Positions 1 through 8,382 of a DNA stretch of 40,083 bases are shown here, piece by piece. How positions within the stretch are numbered: the stretch's first letter is position 1; every line of letters begins with the position of its first letter. Location of the stretch: the NCBI GenBank assembly GCA_017415005.1, contig JAFQJK010000015.1, positions 1-40,083 on the forward strand, in the 5' to 3' direction. The notes under the pieces were generated by a model. That model saw only the letters and a program-made list of their open reading frames with translations. It was not told the origin of the DNA and did not search any database. The position numbers and the translations under genes are program-made. The DNA comes from Rikenellaceae bacterium (GTDB lineage Bacteria; Bacteroidota; Bacteroidia; Bacteroidales; Rikenellaceae).

Positions 1-56
1 AGACGCGGGTCGGAGAGTCGGATGGCGGGATGGTCGTCGTTCCCGAAGCCGAATAG
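1..56 (+). CDS. 3' end of an upstream gene (partial, unknown)
   Basis: A reading frame open from the window edge ends with TAG at 54-56. Its 17 codons mostly end in G or C, as in the real genes of this window, and the tail reads GGMVVVPEAE. In other Bacteroidales the gene before this type of DHH phosphoesterase is often a ComEC/Rec2-like protein, but 17 residues are too few to identify it. The fragment could also be noncoding. Confidence 0.3.
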   Translation, partial: TRVGESDGGMVVVPEAE

Positions 57-222
57 GTCCGGGCGATGCCGGTCGGATCCATACAACAGGTGTTTTTGGC
101 TTAAAAGATGTTCTTTTCGGGGGGAAGGAGAGCACGGCGCCGGTTTTTTCCTACTTTCGCGGGGAGGCAGCCGGCAAGCGGGCAGAGATAATGGATTGTG
201 AATGCGTCTGCGGACGCGCAAA

Positions 223-230
223 TAGATTTG
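223..230 (+). promoter_or_regulatory. Bacteroidetes -7 promoter element (TAnnTTTG) before the DHH phosphoesterase
   Basis: An exact TAGATTTG lies only 8 bases before the ATG at 239. If it is active, the transcript is almost leaderless or translation begins at the second in-frame ATG (278). I see no well-spaced -33 TTG. Confidence 0.4.
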
Positions 231-238
231 GATAGGTT

Positions 239-1276
239 ATGGTGATAGATCAGCAGAGTCTGGATCGGTTGGAAGCCATGTTGGACGGAGGTCCCAAAAA
301 GATCGTGGTGGTGTCGCACACCAATCCCGACGGCGACGCCATCGGGTCGTCGCTGGCATGGCGGCGGATACTTGAGAAGAAGGGCCATGACGCGCGGTGC
401 GTTGTTCCCAATAAATACCCCTATTTTCTCGATTGGATGGCCGATATTTCGAAAGTCGGCGTGTTCAAGGAGGATACTTCGGGCGAGATCGCCCGGTTTA
501 TCGGAGAGGCCGACCTGATCTTTTGCCTCGACTTCAACCTGATCGGGCGGCTCGAAGGGCTCGGTTCGACGATCGAAGCCAATACGCGGGCCAAATGTGT
601 TTTGATCGACCACCATCTCGACCCGCCGGCCGGGTTCGATCTGGTGTTCTCGTATCCGCAGGAGTGCTCGACCTCGTATATCGTCTATAAGCTGATCGAG
701 CGGTATAGCGGGCTTGCGATGCTCGACTATCCGGCTGCCGAGGCGCTCTATGTCGGGATCATGACCGATACGGGCAACTTCAGCTACAGCAATCTTTCGG
801 CCGACCTGTTCCGGGCGGTGGCCCATCTGGTCGAGAAAGGGGTCGATATTCCGTTTATCAACACGGCGATCTATAACGGGTTCTCGGAGAGCCGCGTGCG
901 GTTGCTCGGGTATGCGCTCAATGACAATATGACCGTGATGCGTGATTACGGCGTCGGGTTTATCACGCTCCGTGAGAGCGAGTTGCGCAGATTCAGGTTC
1001 CTGCCCGGCGACAGCGAGGGCTTTGTCAACTATCCGCTTTCGATCAAGGGGGTCAGGATGTCGGCGATGTTCCTCGAAACGAGGCAGTTTATTCGGGTTT
1101 CGCTCCGTTCGCGGGGAGACGTGGATGTCAACGTGTTCGCGCGGAAGTATTTCGGCGGGGGCGGCCACCGCAATGCGGCGGGAGGCAAGTCGTTCGTCGA
1201 TATGGCCGCTACGGTCGAGCATTTCCGCGCGGCGGTGCGGGAGTTTTTCGGGCCGGCAGAGGACGATCGCAAGTGA
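239..1276 (+). CDS. nrnA: DHH/DHHA1 phosphoesterase (NrnA-type nanoRNase/pAp phosphatase)
   Basis: A 345-aa cytoplasmic DHH-family protein. Family members hydrolyse short RNA oligonucleotides and 3'-phosphoadenosine 5'-phosphate with Mn2+. The N-terminal metal motif SHTNPDGDAIGSS spans residues 26-38, the DHH triad is D124-H125-H126, and the C-terminal DHHA1 substrate loop GGGGHRNAAGG is at 306-316. All expected motifs are present and the length is normal. The ATG at 239 keeps the short helix that precedes the first strand in relatives; an ATG at 278 (residue 14) is the alternative because a promoter-like element lies just upstream. The gene stands alone and converges on the lysE-type gene through a hairpin at 1322-1349. 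NanoRNase and pAp activity cannot be separated from the sequence alone. Confidence 0.9.
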   Translation: MVIDQQSLDRLEAMLDGGPKKIVVVSHTNPDGDAIGSSLAWRRILEKKGHDARCVVPNKYPYFLDWMADISKVGVFKEDTSGEIARFIGEADLIFCLDFNLIGRLEGLGSTIEANTRAKCVLIDHHLDPPAGFDLVFSYPQECSTSYIVYKLIERYSGLAMLDYPAAEALYVGIMTDTGNFSYSNLSADLFRAVAHLVEKGVDIPFINTAIYNGFSESRVRLLGYALNDNMTVMRDYGVGFITLRESELRRFRFLPGDSEGFVNYPLSIKGVRMSAMFLETRQFIRVSLRSRGDVDVNVFARKYFGGGGHRNAAGGKSFVDMAATVEHFRAAVREFFGPAEDDRK

Positions 1277-1321
1277 CAGCCGGGGCCGGATGGCTTACGG
1301 CTGTATCGATGGAATACAGGT

Positions 1322-1349
1322 ACGGGCGTCCTCGGCGGAGGGCGCCCGT
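1322..1349. terminator. Hairpin terminator between convergent genes
   Basis: Two 12-base arms (1322-1333 and 1338-1349) pair with one G-T wobble around a 4-base loop. A T-rich stretch follows on the plus strand. The position between two convergent stop codons suggests a bidirectional terminator. Confidence 0.6.
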
Positions 1350-1448
1350 TCGTTGTTGTACGGGATGATCGGATGACGGTCGCGGGTGATGGCACGGAGC
1401 GGGACGCAAGGCCGGATCCCGGAGGGAATTGCCCGGCTCCGGGGAGCG

Positions 1449-2054
1449 TCAACTGAACAGGAAGGCGACGGCAATGCCCCAGTACACCACCGCTTTGACC
1501 GTGCCGAGGATACGGGGCGACAGGTCTCGGATCGCCAGGCGCGACGAGATGAAGCCGGCCAGCAGCGCCACGGCCGTGAAGATCGTGACGGCGATCAGGG
1601 CGAACGTGCCGCCCAGGATGAAAATGTCCGAGGTCGGCGTCGCGCTGTGGCGGTCGAGGAACTGCGGGAATAGGGCCAGGAAAAAGACGATAATCTTGGG
1701 ATTGAGCAGGTTCATCGTGATCCCCGTCTTATAGAGGCTCCGGGCCGGTGCGGCCGTGACCGCGCTGCCGGCCGGCGTCGTGCGCTCGCGCAGCGATTTC
1801 CATCCCATGTAGAGCAGGTAGGCGATGCCGGCGTACTTGATGATATTGAACAATGTGGGCGAGCGGGCGATCAACAGTGAGAGACCGAGGGCGGCGGCCG
1901 TCGTGTGGACCAGCAGTCCCGAGCTCAGGCCGAGCGCCACGGCGATCCCCGCGCGGCGTCCCGAGACGAGGCTCTGTGCCAGGACGTAAAGGATGTCGGG
2001 TCCCGGCATCAGCGTGAGGACCGACGAGGTGGCGATGAACTCGAGCAGGTGCAT
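1449..2054 (-). CDS. LysE/RhtB-family amino-acid exporter
   Basis: A 201-aa inner-membrane protein with about six hydrophobic segments, the usual size and layout of the LysE/RhtB family, which exports amino acids or their derivatives. The hallmark MPGPDILYV lies near residues 17-25, and a second conserved stretch, LNPKIIVFFLALFPQF, near 115-130. The substrate cannot be read from the sequence. The start codon overlaps the stop of the upstream M23 lipoprotein gene by one base (TGATG at 2052-2056), so the two are very likely translated from one mRNA. The two functions are not obviously linked. Confidence 0.9.
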   Translation of the reverse strand: MHLLEFIATSSVLTLMPGPDILYVLAQSLVSGRRAGIAVALGLSSGLLVHTTAAALGLSLLIARSPTLFNIIKYAGIAYLLYMGWKSLRERTTPAGSAVTAAPARSLYKTGITMNLLNPKIIVFFLALFPQFLDRHSATPTSDIFILGGTFALIAVTIFTAVALLAGFISSRLAIRDLSPRILGTVKAVVYWGIAVAFLFS

Positions 2055-3082
2055 CAGGGGAGCTTGATCTTCTGGCCGATCTGCAACTTCCGCGGATCGG
2101 TGATGTTGTTGAGCCGGCTGAGCCGTGCAGCCGTGGTACCGTACCGAGCGGCGATCGACGAGAGCGTGTCGCCCTTGCGGATCACATAGATACCCGACCC
2201 TGTGGCGGCCGGAGACCGGGCCCCTGTCGCCGGGGCGGCAGTGGCGGCCGACGGAGCCGGCTTGTCGGCAGCGGCCAGCAGGCGACGCCCTTCGTCCGAT
2301 GAGTTGTAGGCGAGCACGCTGCCGGTGGCGCCCCGGCGGATGTAGAGCGTATCGTTACGCAGGCAGAGGTTCTCGTAATCGAGCAGCTTGTCGGGGTTGA
2401 TATGCTCGTTGGCGGCGCGGAGTTCGAAGTGGAGGTGTTCGGTCGTGGCGCGGCCCGTCCGCCCTGCCAGGCCCACAGGCGTACCTGCCTCGACCACGTC
2501 GTTGACATCGACCAGGTTCTGCTTGCAGTGGGCATAGGCCGTCTCGATGCCGTTGTAATGCCGGATGACCACGATATTGCCGTATCCGCTGTAATATTTG
2601 GACATGCGGACGACGCCCGGGAAGGCTGCCCGGATCGTATCGCCCGGGATGGCCTTGATGTCGACGCCCGTGTGCATCGACCGGCCGCGGCGTCCGTACT
2701 GCGAGATGACCCTCCCCCGGTAGGGGAAGCAGAAATCGTCGCCCATCTGGCAAAGCGGCAGGACGAGCAGGCCGTCGGACGGAAGGGGGTTGTTGCCCGG
2801 TACCCGTACGTTGGCGCTCTCGGTCGCCGAGAAGGTGATGGTCGGATACTCCGGCTTCCGGACCGGCTCGGGGGCCGGCGCCGCCTGGCATGACTCGTCT
2901 TTCCCGCGCTCGTCGCGCGGCGCCGGGGCGGGCGCTTCGGTGCCGCTGTCGGCCGTCTCCATGCGCACGGGCGCCGGTTCCGGCTCAGGGGGGGCCGCCG
3001 GTGTGCGCCGGAGCGGGAAACGCCCGCAGCCGGTCAGGGCAGCGCAGAGCAACAGGACGGATATATACTTGCCGGTAGTCAT
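2054..3082 (-). CDS. Lipoprotein M23 metallopeptidase with C-terminal LysM
   Basis: A 342-aa envelope lipoprotein. The signal peptide ends in a lipobox with C19 (ALTGC). A proline/alanine-rich linker (about 25-75) leads to an M23 peptidase domain with zinc ligands H137 and D141 (MHTGVDI) and the HxH pair H216/H218 (EHLHFE). A LysM domain fills the last 45 residues. Such proteins cleave or bind peptidoglycan cross-bridges; the intact ligands suggest an active endopeptidase. I chose the ATG at 3082 because an exact TACTTTTG promoter element sits at 3108-3115, on top of the alternative ATG at 3106 (MKSNPTNR...). The gene is co-transcribed with the LysE-type exporter downstream. Confidence 0.88.
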   Translation of the reverse strand: MTTGKYISVLLLCAALTGCGRFPLRRTPAAPPEPEPAPVRMETADSGTEAPAPAPRDERGKDESCQAAPAPEPVRKPEYPTITFSATESANVRVPGNNPLPSDGLLVLPLCQMGDDFCFPYRGRVISQYGRRGRSMHTGVDIKAIPGDTIRAAFPGVVRMSKYYSGYGNIVVIRHYNGIETAYAHCKQNLVDVNDVVEAGTPVGLAGRTGRATTEHLHFELRAANEHINPDKLLDYENLCLRNDTLYIRRGATGSVLAYNSSDEGRRLLAAADKPAPSAATAAPATGARSPAATGSGIYVIRKGDTLSSIAARYGTTAARLSRLNNITDPRKLQIGQKIKLP

Positions 3083-3107
3083 GCGGTTTGTCGGGTTTGA
3101 TTTCATG

Positions 3108-3115
3108 CAAAAGTA
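3108..3115 (-). promoter_or_regulatory. -7 promoter element (TAnnTTTG) for the M23 lipoprotein gene
   Basis: The minus strand reads TACTTTTG, an exact match, 25 bases before the ATG at 3082. This argues against the longer start at 3106, which would lie at or upstream of the transcription start. Confidence 0.6.
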
Positions 3116-3262
3116 ATCATTTCGCCGGAAACTACGCGGACGGCGGGAGTTTTGTCGTGCTTTTCCGCGAAATTCGGGGAGTGGCGGGCAATAAACGGAG
3201 GCTGTTCGGGTTAGTATAAACAATGGGTGCCGAATATTCTTTCGTATTTGGATAAAAATGCG

Positions 3263-3270
3263 TACGTTTG
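3263..3270 (+). promoter_or_regulatory. -7 promoter element (TAnnTTTG) for the FKBP lipoprotein pair
   Basis: TACGTTTG is an exact match ending 20 bases before the ATG at 3291. It lies divergent from the 3108-3115 element, so the 3083-3290 gap holds two back-to-back promoters. Confidence 0.6.
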
Positions 3271-3290
3271 TAGGCTGATCAAGTGTATAC

Positions 3291-3821
3291 ATGAGGTTTC
3301 AGGCTATTTGGATCGCGGCTGCGGCGTGTGCCGCACTGATTGGGTGCAAGTCCTCGACGGATGTCACCCCGGATCAGCGTACCGCGTTCGAACGCTATCT
3401 CGACGGCCTTCAGGTCGAGTACACCCAGCAGGGCGGCGTGTACCGCGTGGTGGCGAACAGCGACCGGGAGGGCTATGAGTCGGCGCCCGAGATCGAGGCG
3501 GGCGACTCGGCCTACCTTTATTTTGCAGGCTATACGTTCGCATCTTCGACCCGGAAGCTGTATTACACCAATATGCAGTCCGTGGCCGACAGCGTCAAGG
3601 GGCTCGATACGGAGTACTGGTCGTACGATCCGTGGCGTATCCGGATGGGTGTGACGCCGATGATCAAGGGGCTTGGCAACGGACTGCCCGGCTGCCGCCA
3701 GGGAGATTCGGTGGCGCTGTTCATCACCTCCGATCTGGCCTATGATGACAAGCAGGTCGGCATGGTGGGTCCCAATACCGCTGTGATGATGATCGTCAAT
3801 GTGGAAAAAGTGATAAAATAG
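3291..3821 (+). CDS. FKBP-type peptidyl-prolyl isomerase-like lipoprotein
   Basis: A 176-aa lipoprotein with a signal peptide ending in LIGC (C19). The C-terminal half carries an FKBP-like fold signature: MIKGLGNGLPGCRQGD, then a strand with VALFITSDLAYDD, ending in the usual hydrophobic final strand (AVMMIVNVEKV). FKBPs catalyse proline cis-trans isomerisation and assist folding of exported proteins; in Bacteroidetes such lipoproteins resemble GldI. Several active-site aromatic residues are not obvious, so it may act only as a chaperone. It is 6 bases from a second, larger FKBP lipoprotein and shares its promoter. Confidence 0.8.
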   Translation: MRFQAIWIAAAACAALIGCKSSTDVTPDQRTAFERYLDGLQVEYTQQGGVYRVVANSDREGYESAPEIEAGDSAYLYFAGYTFASSTRKLYYTNMQSVADSVKGLDTEYWSYDPWRIRMGVTPMIKGLGNGLPGCRQGDSVALFITSDLAYDDKQVGMVGPNTAVMMIVNVEKVIK

Positions 3822-3827
3822 CTTCAT

Positions 3828-5201
3828 ATGAAAAAACGCTCTTGGAAAATCCTGACCCTGGCCGTGGCCTCATTGCTCGCCGTGTCGTGCGCCGAGAAGC
3901 CCAAAGACGATATGGGCGGCATCGAGCAGATGTCGCTCGACGCCTGGATGGCGGCATACGGAAGTCCGGAGGCTCAGAAACGCCCCAACGGCATGTACGT
4001 TGAAACGTTGACCGAGGCGGCTGATCCGGCGGCATTGACGGCCGAGAAGGACAGCTGGATCCAGCTCAACTATACGGGTATGCTGCTCGATGGCAGCGTT
4101 TATGTCAGCCGCAGCGAAGAAGTGGCGCGGCTGGAGGGGACTTTCTCACGCCGGGTTCATTACGTTCCGCAGCTGTTGCAGGTGACCGAGTCCTCCTATT
4201 TTCTCAATAAAGGGCAGTACGAGGGGTTGCTCGGGATGAAAGAGGGGGAGAAAACCCGCCTCTACCTGCCGCCCGCATTGGCTTACGGCAGTAGCGGGAC
4301 ATCGATCTCGGACGGCTACCAGGGGCAGTCGTCGGTGCCTGCCAATCGACCGATCATGGTCGATATGGAGCTGGTCAGGGTGTTCGACGACCCGACCGAG
4401 TATGAGAACAAACAGGTGGATGAGTATGCTGCCGCGAACTGGCAAATGGCCGTCAACGATACGATCAAGCCCCATTTCTTCCTCGATATTTACAGCTCGG
4501 ATGTATACGGCGATGCGATCACCAAGGACTCGACGACCAGTATCTATTACGTCGCCAGCTTTCTCGACGGTTTCGTGCTTGATACCAATATCGACTCCGT
4601 GGCGCTCCGGGCGTTCGGAAGCGAGCTGACGGATGCCGAGGCGCTGAGCTATACGCCGGTCGACGGCGACCTGATCACCGCTTTTTATGAAGCGGTGACG
4701 CGGATGAAGTACGGTGACAGGGCCCGAATGGTCTTCACGTCGCTCTATGGGTACGGCACCGATGGCAACTATTCCGGATCTACGCAGGTCGATCCCTATA
4801 CGCCGCTGGTCTATGACTTCTATATCGAGCCCAACAAGGGTAACGGTACCGAGGAGTACCCGTTCACGACGGCCAAGGTGCTGGATATGAAGCGCGAGCT
4901 TGACGACGTCTGGGTATGGGGCTATATCACCGGTACGGTCACGTCGCCGATCTCGGAGCAGAACGCGCATTACGAGTCGCCGTTCCAGACGCAGGCCAAT
5001 GTGATGATCGCCTCGTTCCCGAACAACAAGGAGTTCTCGCAAATGGTGATCGTCGAACTGCCCGAGGGCGATATCCGCAACAATGTCAACCTGATCACTA
5101 ATCCCACCAAGCATAAACGGCGTCTTCAGGTTAAAGGCGATATCCGGTTCCTGGAGAGCGGCAATCCGGTCATTACGAACGTGACGGACTATGCCTTTTA
5201 G
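3828..5201 (+). CDS. Two-domain FKBP-type lipoprotein with C-terminal OB-like domain
   Basis: A 457-aa lipoprotein (lipobox AVSC, C21). Residues about 70-187 form a clear FKBP domain containing YEGLLGMKEGEKTRLYLPPA and LAYGSSG. Residues about 235-335 form a second, more divergent FKBP-like domain (FYEAVTRMKYGDRARMVF, LYGYG). The last 115 residues, from VWVWGYITGTV onward with LPEGDIRNNVNL and a terminal VTDYAF, resemble the OB-like DUF6359 domain of Bacteroidetes surface proteins. I expect periplasmic or outer-membrane folding assistance. The gene follows the smaller FKBP lipoprotein by 6 bases and ends at a strong terminator. The domain assignment of the C-terminus is from memory of the family pattern. 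Confidence 0.82.
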   Translation: MKKRSWKILTLAVASLLAVSCAEKPKDDMGGIEQMSLDAWMAAYGSPEAQKRPNGMYVETLTEAADPAALTAEKDSWIQLNYTGMLLDGSVYVSRSEEVARLEGTFSRRVHYVPQLLQVTESSYFLNKGQYEGLLGMKEGEKTRLYLPPALAYGSSGTSISDGYQGQSSVPANRPIMVDMELVRVFDDPTEYENKQVDEYAAANWQMAVNDTIKPHFFLDIYSSDVYGDAITKDSTTSIYYVASFLDGFVLDTNIDSVALRAFGSELTDAEALSYTPVDGDLITAFYEAVTRMKYGDRARMVFTSLYGYGTDGNYSGSTQVDPYTPLVYDFYIEPNKGNGTEEYPFTTAKVLDMKRELDDVWVWGYITGTVTSPISEQNAHYESPFQTQANVMIASFPNNKEFSQMVIVELPEGDIRNNVNLITNPTKHKRRLQVKGDIRFLESGNPVITNVTDYAF

Positions 5202-5215
5202 ATAGTGGCGGCACT

Positions 5216-5260
5216 ATAACACGGGCGGCATCCTCCGAAAGAGGATGCCGCCCGTGTTAT
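5216..5260. terminator. Bidirectional terminator with a perfect 20-bp stem
   Basis: Arms 5216-5235 and 5241-5260 are perfect reverse complements of 20 bases around the loop CGAAA. The outer ends are A/T rich (ATAA...TTAT), giving a short U tract on either strand. It lies between the convergent FKBP and methyltransferase genes. Confidence 0.85.
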
Positions 5261-5287
5261 ACCCGGTTTATCCGGCTTTGGGTCCGG

Positions 5288-5998
5288 TCATCCCAGGATA
5301 AAAATGGCCGGTCGCTTGTTGATGTCGGGCGCCGGCATTTGGCGCCAGTGTGCGATCGGAAAGGTGCGGATATACTGGTCGGGGCTCATCAGGTCGGCTG
5401 CGACGGTCAGCATCGTGGCGGGTGCGCAGGCGGCCAGAAAATCGGCGAACAGCCGGGCGTTGCGATACGGGGCCTCGATGAAGAGCTGGCTCTGGCGTTC
5501 GGTGTGTGCCCGTTTCTCGAAGCGGCGGATCGCATCCCGGCGTTGCGGGTCCTTGACCGGCAGGTAGCCGTTGAATGCAAACGATTGGCCGTTGAGACCC
5601 GAGGCCATCAGGGCCAGCAGGATCGATGAGGGGCCTACGAGCGGGACGACCTCGATACCCCTGCGGTGGGCCAGCGCTGCGATCTCGGCTCCCGGATCGG
5701 CGATACCCGGCATGCCTGCCTCCGAGATCATACCGGCGCTCCGACCCGCGAGCAGCGGGACGATCAACTGGTCGATCTCCTGTGGGGGCGTGTGCTCGTT
5801 GAGTTCGGCGAATTCGAGGTCGTCGATGGGTCTTCCGATCTTCCCGCGGCTCAGGAACCGTCGGGCCGTACGCACATTCTCGACGATGAAGTAGTCGAGT
5901 GAGCGAATCACCTCGCCGTTGGCTGCGGGTAGCGTATCGTAGGGGTCGCCTTCGCCGATCGGGCACGGGATCATGTAGAGTTTACCGTACGCAGCCAT
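5288..5998 (-). CDS. RsmI-like SAM-dependent methyltransferase (tetrapyrrole methylase fold)
   Basis: A 236-aa cytoplasmic protein of the tetrapyrrole-methylase/RsmI superfamily. The N-terminus has the family strand LYMIPCPIGEGD in place of the classical LVATPIGN, then IVENVRTARRFL, SEAGMPGIADPG (about 93-104) and VPLVGPSSILLALMASG. Classical RsmI 2'-O-methylates C1402 of 16S rRNA, but this shorter Bacteroidetes form, which lacks the usual C-terminal domain, is only 'RsmI-like' and its substrate is uncertain. Its ATG overlaps the stop of murF-alr by one base (TAATG, 5996-6000), so it is translated from the murF-alr message. Confidence 0.85.
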   Translation of the reverse strand: MAAYGKLYMIPCPIGEGDPYDTLPAANGEVIRSLDYFIVENVRTARRFLSRGKIGRPIDDLEFAELNEHTPPQEIDQLIVPLLAGRSAGMISEAGMPGIADPGAEIAALAHRRGIEVVPLVGPSSILLALMASGLNGQSFAFNGYLPVKDPQRRDAIRRFEKRAHTERQSQLFIEAPYRNARLFADFLAACAPATMLTVAADLMSPDQYIRTFPIAHWRQMPAPDINKRPAIFILG

Positions 5999-8382
5999 TA
6001 TCCCTTGGTGTAAATACGTTTGACGCGGCCCGAGATGCTGGTGATGATCTCATAGGGGATCGTACCCAGGACGGTCGCCATATCGGTGATCGTGTTGCCC
6101 GGGGCAGTGCCGAAAATCGTGACCTCGTCGCCCTCGGACGCGTCGATCCCCGTGATGTCGACCATGCAGGTATCCATGCAGACCGAGCCGACGATCGGTG
6201 CCGGCCGGCCGCCGACGAGCACCGACCAGTTGCCGTAGCCCAGATGGCGGTCGAGACCGTCGGCGTAGCCCATCGGGATGGTAGCCGTGCGCGTGTCGTG
6301 CGAGATGACGCCGCGGCGGTTGTAGCCCACGGTGTCGCCGGCCGGGATGTCCTTGATCTGGACAATGCGGCTTTTGAGCGTCCCGACCGTGCGGAGCGCG
6401 ACCCCGCCGCCGCTCGATACGCCGTACAGGCCGATGCCCAGGCGCACCATGTCGAGGTGGTACTGCGGGAAGCGCTCGATACCGGCCGTATTGCAGATAT
6501 GGCGGACGATCTGGTGGTCGGGGAACGCATGGCAGATCGCACGGCTCATCTCGTCGAACAGCGCGAACTGGCCGGCTGTGAAGGGGTCGTGTCCGGTTTC
6601 GTCGCTGGCGGCAAAGTGCGAAAAGATGCTTTTGACCTTGATCTCACGGCTGTGCCCGCGCAGTTGTTCGACGAGGTGCGGGATGTCGGCCCGTTCGAAG
6701 CCGAGGCGGTGCATGCCCGAGTCGATCTTGATGTGGACCGGGAAATTACCCTCGCCGAACCGGCGGACGGTGGCTGCGAACGCTTCGAGCGACGAGAAAC
6801 TGTAGATCTCGGGTTCGAGCCGATGGGCGACCATTGCGTCGAAACTGTCGGCATCGGCGTTGAGCACGACGATCGGCATCGTGATACCGGCCCGGCGTAG
6901 CGTGATCCCCTCGTCGGCAAAGGCCACGGCCAGGTAGTCGACCCCCTGGTGCTGAAGCAGGCTGGCCACCTCGTAGGTCCCCATGCCGTAGCCGAGCGCC
7001 TTGACCATGACCATCATCCGGGTCCCGGGGCGGAGCATCGCGCGGTAGGTGTTGAGATTGGCCGTCATCGCATCGAGGTCGACCTCAAGGACGGTCGTGT
7101 GCGTCTTGAGCTCGAGGGCATGGCTGATGCGCTCGAATCCGAAGACCCGGCTGCCCTTGATGAGCACCGCGCACGAGGCCAGGTCGCCGAAGTTGTAGCT
7201 GTTGAGCAGGGTTTCGGTGCGCAGGAAGAACTCCCTGCGGCATGAGAACTTACTACTGTGGCGGAAGATCTGCTCGCCCACGCCGATCAGGTAGTCGACC
7301 CCGGCCCGTGCGACGAGCGCTGCCACCTTGTTGTAGAGGGCATCCTCGTCGAGCCCGCTTTGGTAGATGTCCGAGAGGATCAGTACGCGTCGGCGCTGGC
7401 CGGCGATGCTGCCCAGGTAGTCGAGGGCCAGCGAGAGCGAGTTGATGTCGCTGTTGTAGCTGTCGTCGACGATCTTGCTGCCGTTGATGCCTTCCTTGAG
7501 CTCGAGGCGCATGGCGACGGGCTGGAGCAGGGCGAGCCTCTGGCGTGTCTGCGCCGGGTCGAAGCCGAGCAGGTCGCAGAGGGCGACGGCCAGCGAGGCA
7601 TTCTCGAGCGATGCCCGGTCGGCGAAGGACAGTGTCGGGCAGTCGGCAAGGTCGGGGGCCGGGCAGAGCATCCGGTCGGCAAAGCGGCGGCGCACGGTGT
7701 CGGCCGTGAGCGGTTCGTCGGGAGCGAAGATGATACGCGGCGTATCCCTGAACAGGTTCAGCTTCTCGCTCAACTTGTGCATCAGCGACTCGAAGTTCTC
7801 CTGATGGGGGGCGCCGATATTGGTGATGATGCCCACGTCGGGACGGATCATCCGCTCGAGGCGTGCCATCTCGCCCGGCAGCGAGATGCCGGCCTCGATC
7901 ACGACCAGCTCGGCATCGGCCGGGGTCATCAGCAGGGCCAGCGCCACGCCGAGCTGCGAGTTATAGCTTTTGGGACTGCGGAAAACCCTCGTTCCGGGCG
8001 GGCAGAGCTGTGCGATCCACTCTTTGGTGATCGTCTTGCCGTTGCTGCCGGTGACGGCGACGACGGTGCCCGTGAACGAGTTCCGGTAGTCGGCGGCCAG
8101 CTGTTGAAGGGCAGCCAGCGAGTTCGCGACCCGGACGAATCCGGCTTCGGGAAAGCGGACCGTATCGACCGGTTGCTCGATGACGAACAGCCGGATACCG
8201 CGTTCGTACAGTTCGGTAATGTAGTCATGCCCGTTGTGGCTGATGCCGGGTAGTGCGAAAAAGAGCGAGTCGCCGTCGCCGAAGACCGAGCGGCTGTCGG
8301 TGAAGACCGAGCGGGCGTGGCCGTCGCGGCCGTCGAGCGTACCGCCTGTGATCCGGGCGATGTCGGATAGCGTATAGTTCAT
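5998..8382 (-). CDS. murF-alr: Bifunctional MurF ligase / alanine racemase fusion
   Basis: A 794-aa fusion for peptidoglycan precursor synthesis in the cytoplasm. The N-terminal half is MurF, which adds D-Ala-D-Ala to UDP-MurNAc-tripeptide; its ATP loop TGSNGKT is at 111-117 and a conserved GAPHQENF at 190-197. From about residue 428 (VLEVDLDAMTANL) it is a PLP-dependent alanine racemase that makes D-alanine: the PLP lysine is K461 (VMVKALGYG), the catalytic tyrosine is probably Y687 (TVGYNRR), and GYADG (705-709) and VCMDTCMVDIT follow. One polypeptide therefore makes D-alanine and uses its dipeptide; the fusion is typical of Bacteroidetes. In MurF the usual GNGKTT reads SNGKTI. The RsmI-like gene is coupled downstream. 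Confidence 0.95.
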   Translation of the reverse strand: MNYTLSDIARITGGTLDGRDGHARSVFTDSRSVFGDGDSLFFALPGISHNGHDYITELYERGIRLFVIEQPVDTVRFPEAGFVRVANSLAALQQLAADYRNSFTGTVVAVTGSNGKTITKEWIAQLCPPGTRVFRSPKSYNSQLGVALALLMTPADAELVVIEAGISLPGEMARLERMIRPDVGIITNIGAPHQENFESLMHKLSEKLNLFRDTPRIIFAPDEPLTADTVRRRFADRMLCPAPDLADCPTLSFADRASLENASLAVALCDLLGFDPAQTRQRLALLQPVAMRLELKEGINGSKIVDDSYNSDINSLSLALDYLGSIAGQRRRVLILSDIYQSGLDEDALYNKVAALVARAGVDYLIGVGEQIFRHSSKFSCRREFFLRTETLLNSYNFGDLASCAVLIKGSRVFGFERISHALELKTHTTVLEVDLDAMTANLNTYRAMLRPGTRMMVMVKALGYGMGTYEVASLLQHQGVDYLAVAFADEGITLRRAGITMPIVVLNADADSFDAMVAHRLEPEIYSFSSLEAFAATVRRFGEGNFPVHIKIDSGMHRLGFERADIPHLVEQLRGHSREIKVKSIFSHFAASDETGHDPFTAGQFALFDEMSRAICHAFPDHQIVRHICNTAGIERFPQYHLDMVRLGIGLYGVSSGGGVALRTVGTLKSRIVQIKDIPAGDTVGYNRRGVISHDTRTATIPMGYADGLDRHLGYGNWSVLVGGRPAPIVGSVCMDTCMVDITGIDASEGDEVTIFGTAPGNTITDMATVLGTIPYEIITSISGRVKRIYTKG

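Noticed and set aside
101-1222. A 373-aa open frame on the minus strand across the DHH gene
   Set aside because: It is the antisense shadow of nrnA, whose catalytic motifs are intact; the minus-strand product resembles no family and is mostly charged filler.
5998-8382. MurF-alanine racemase fusion as a possible novelty
   Set aside because: This fusion is already common in Bacteroidetes genomes.
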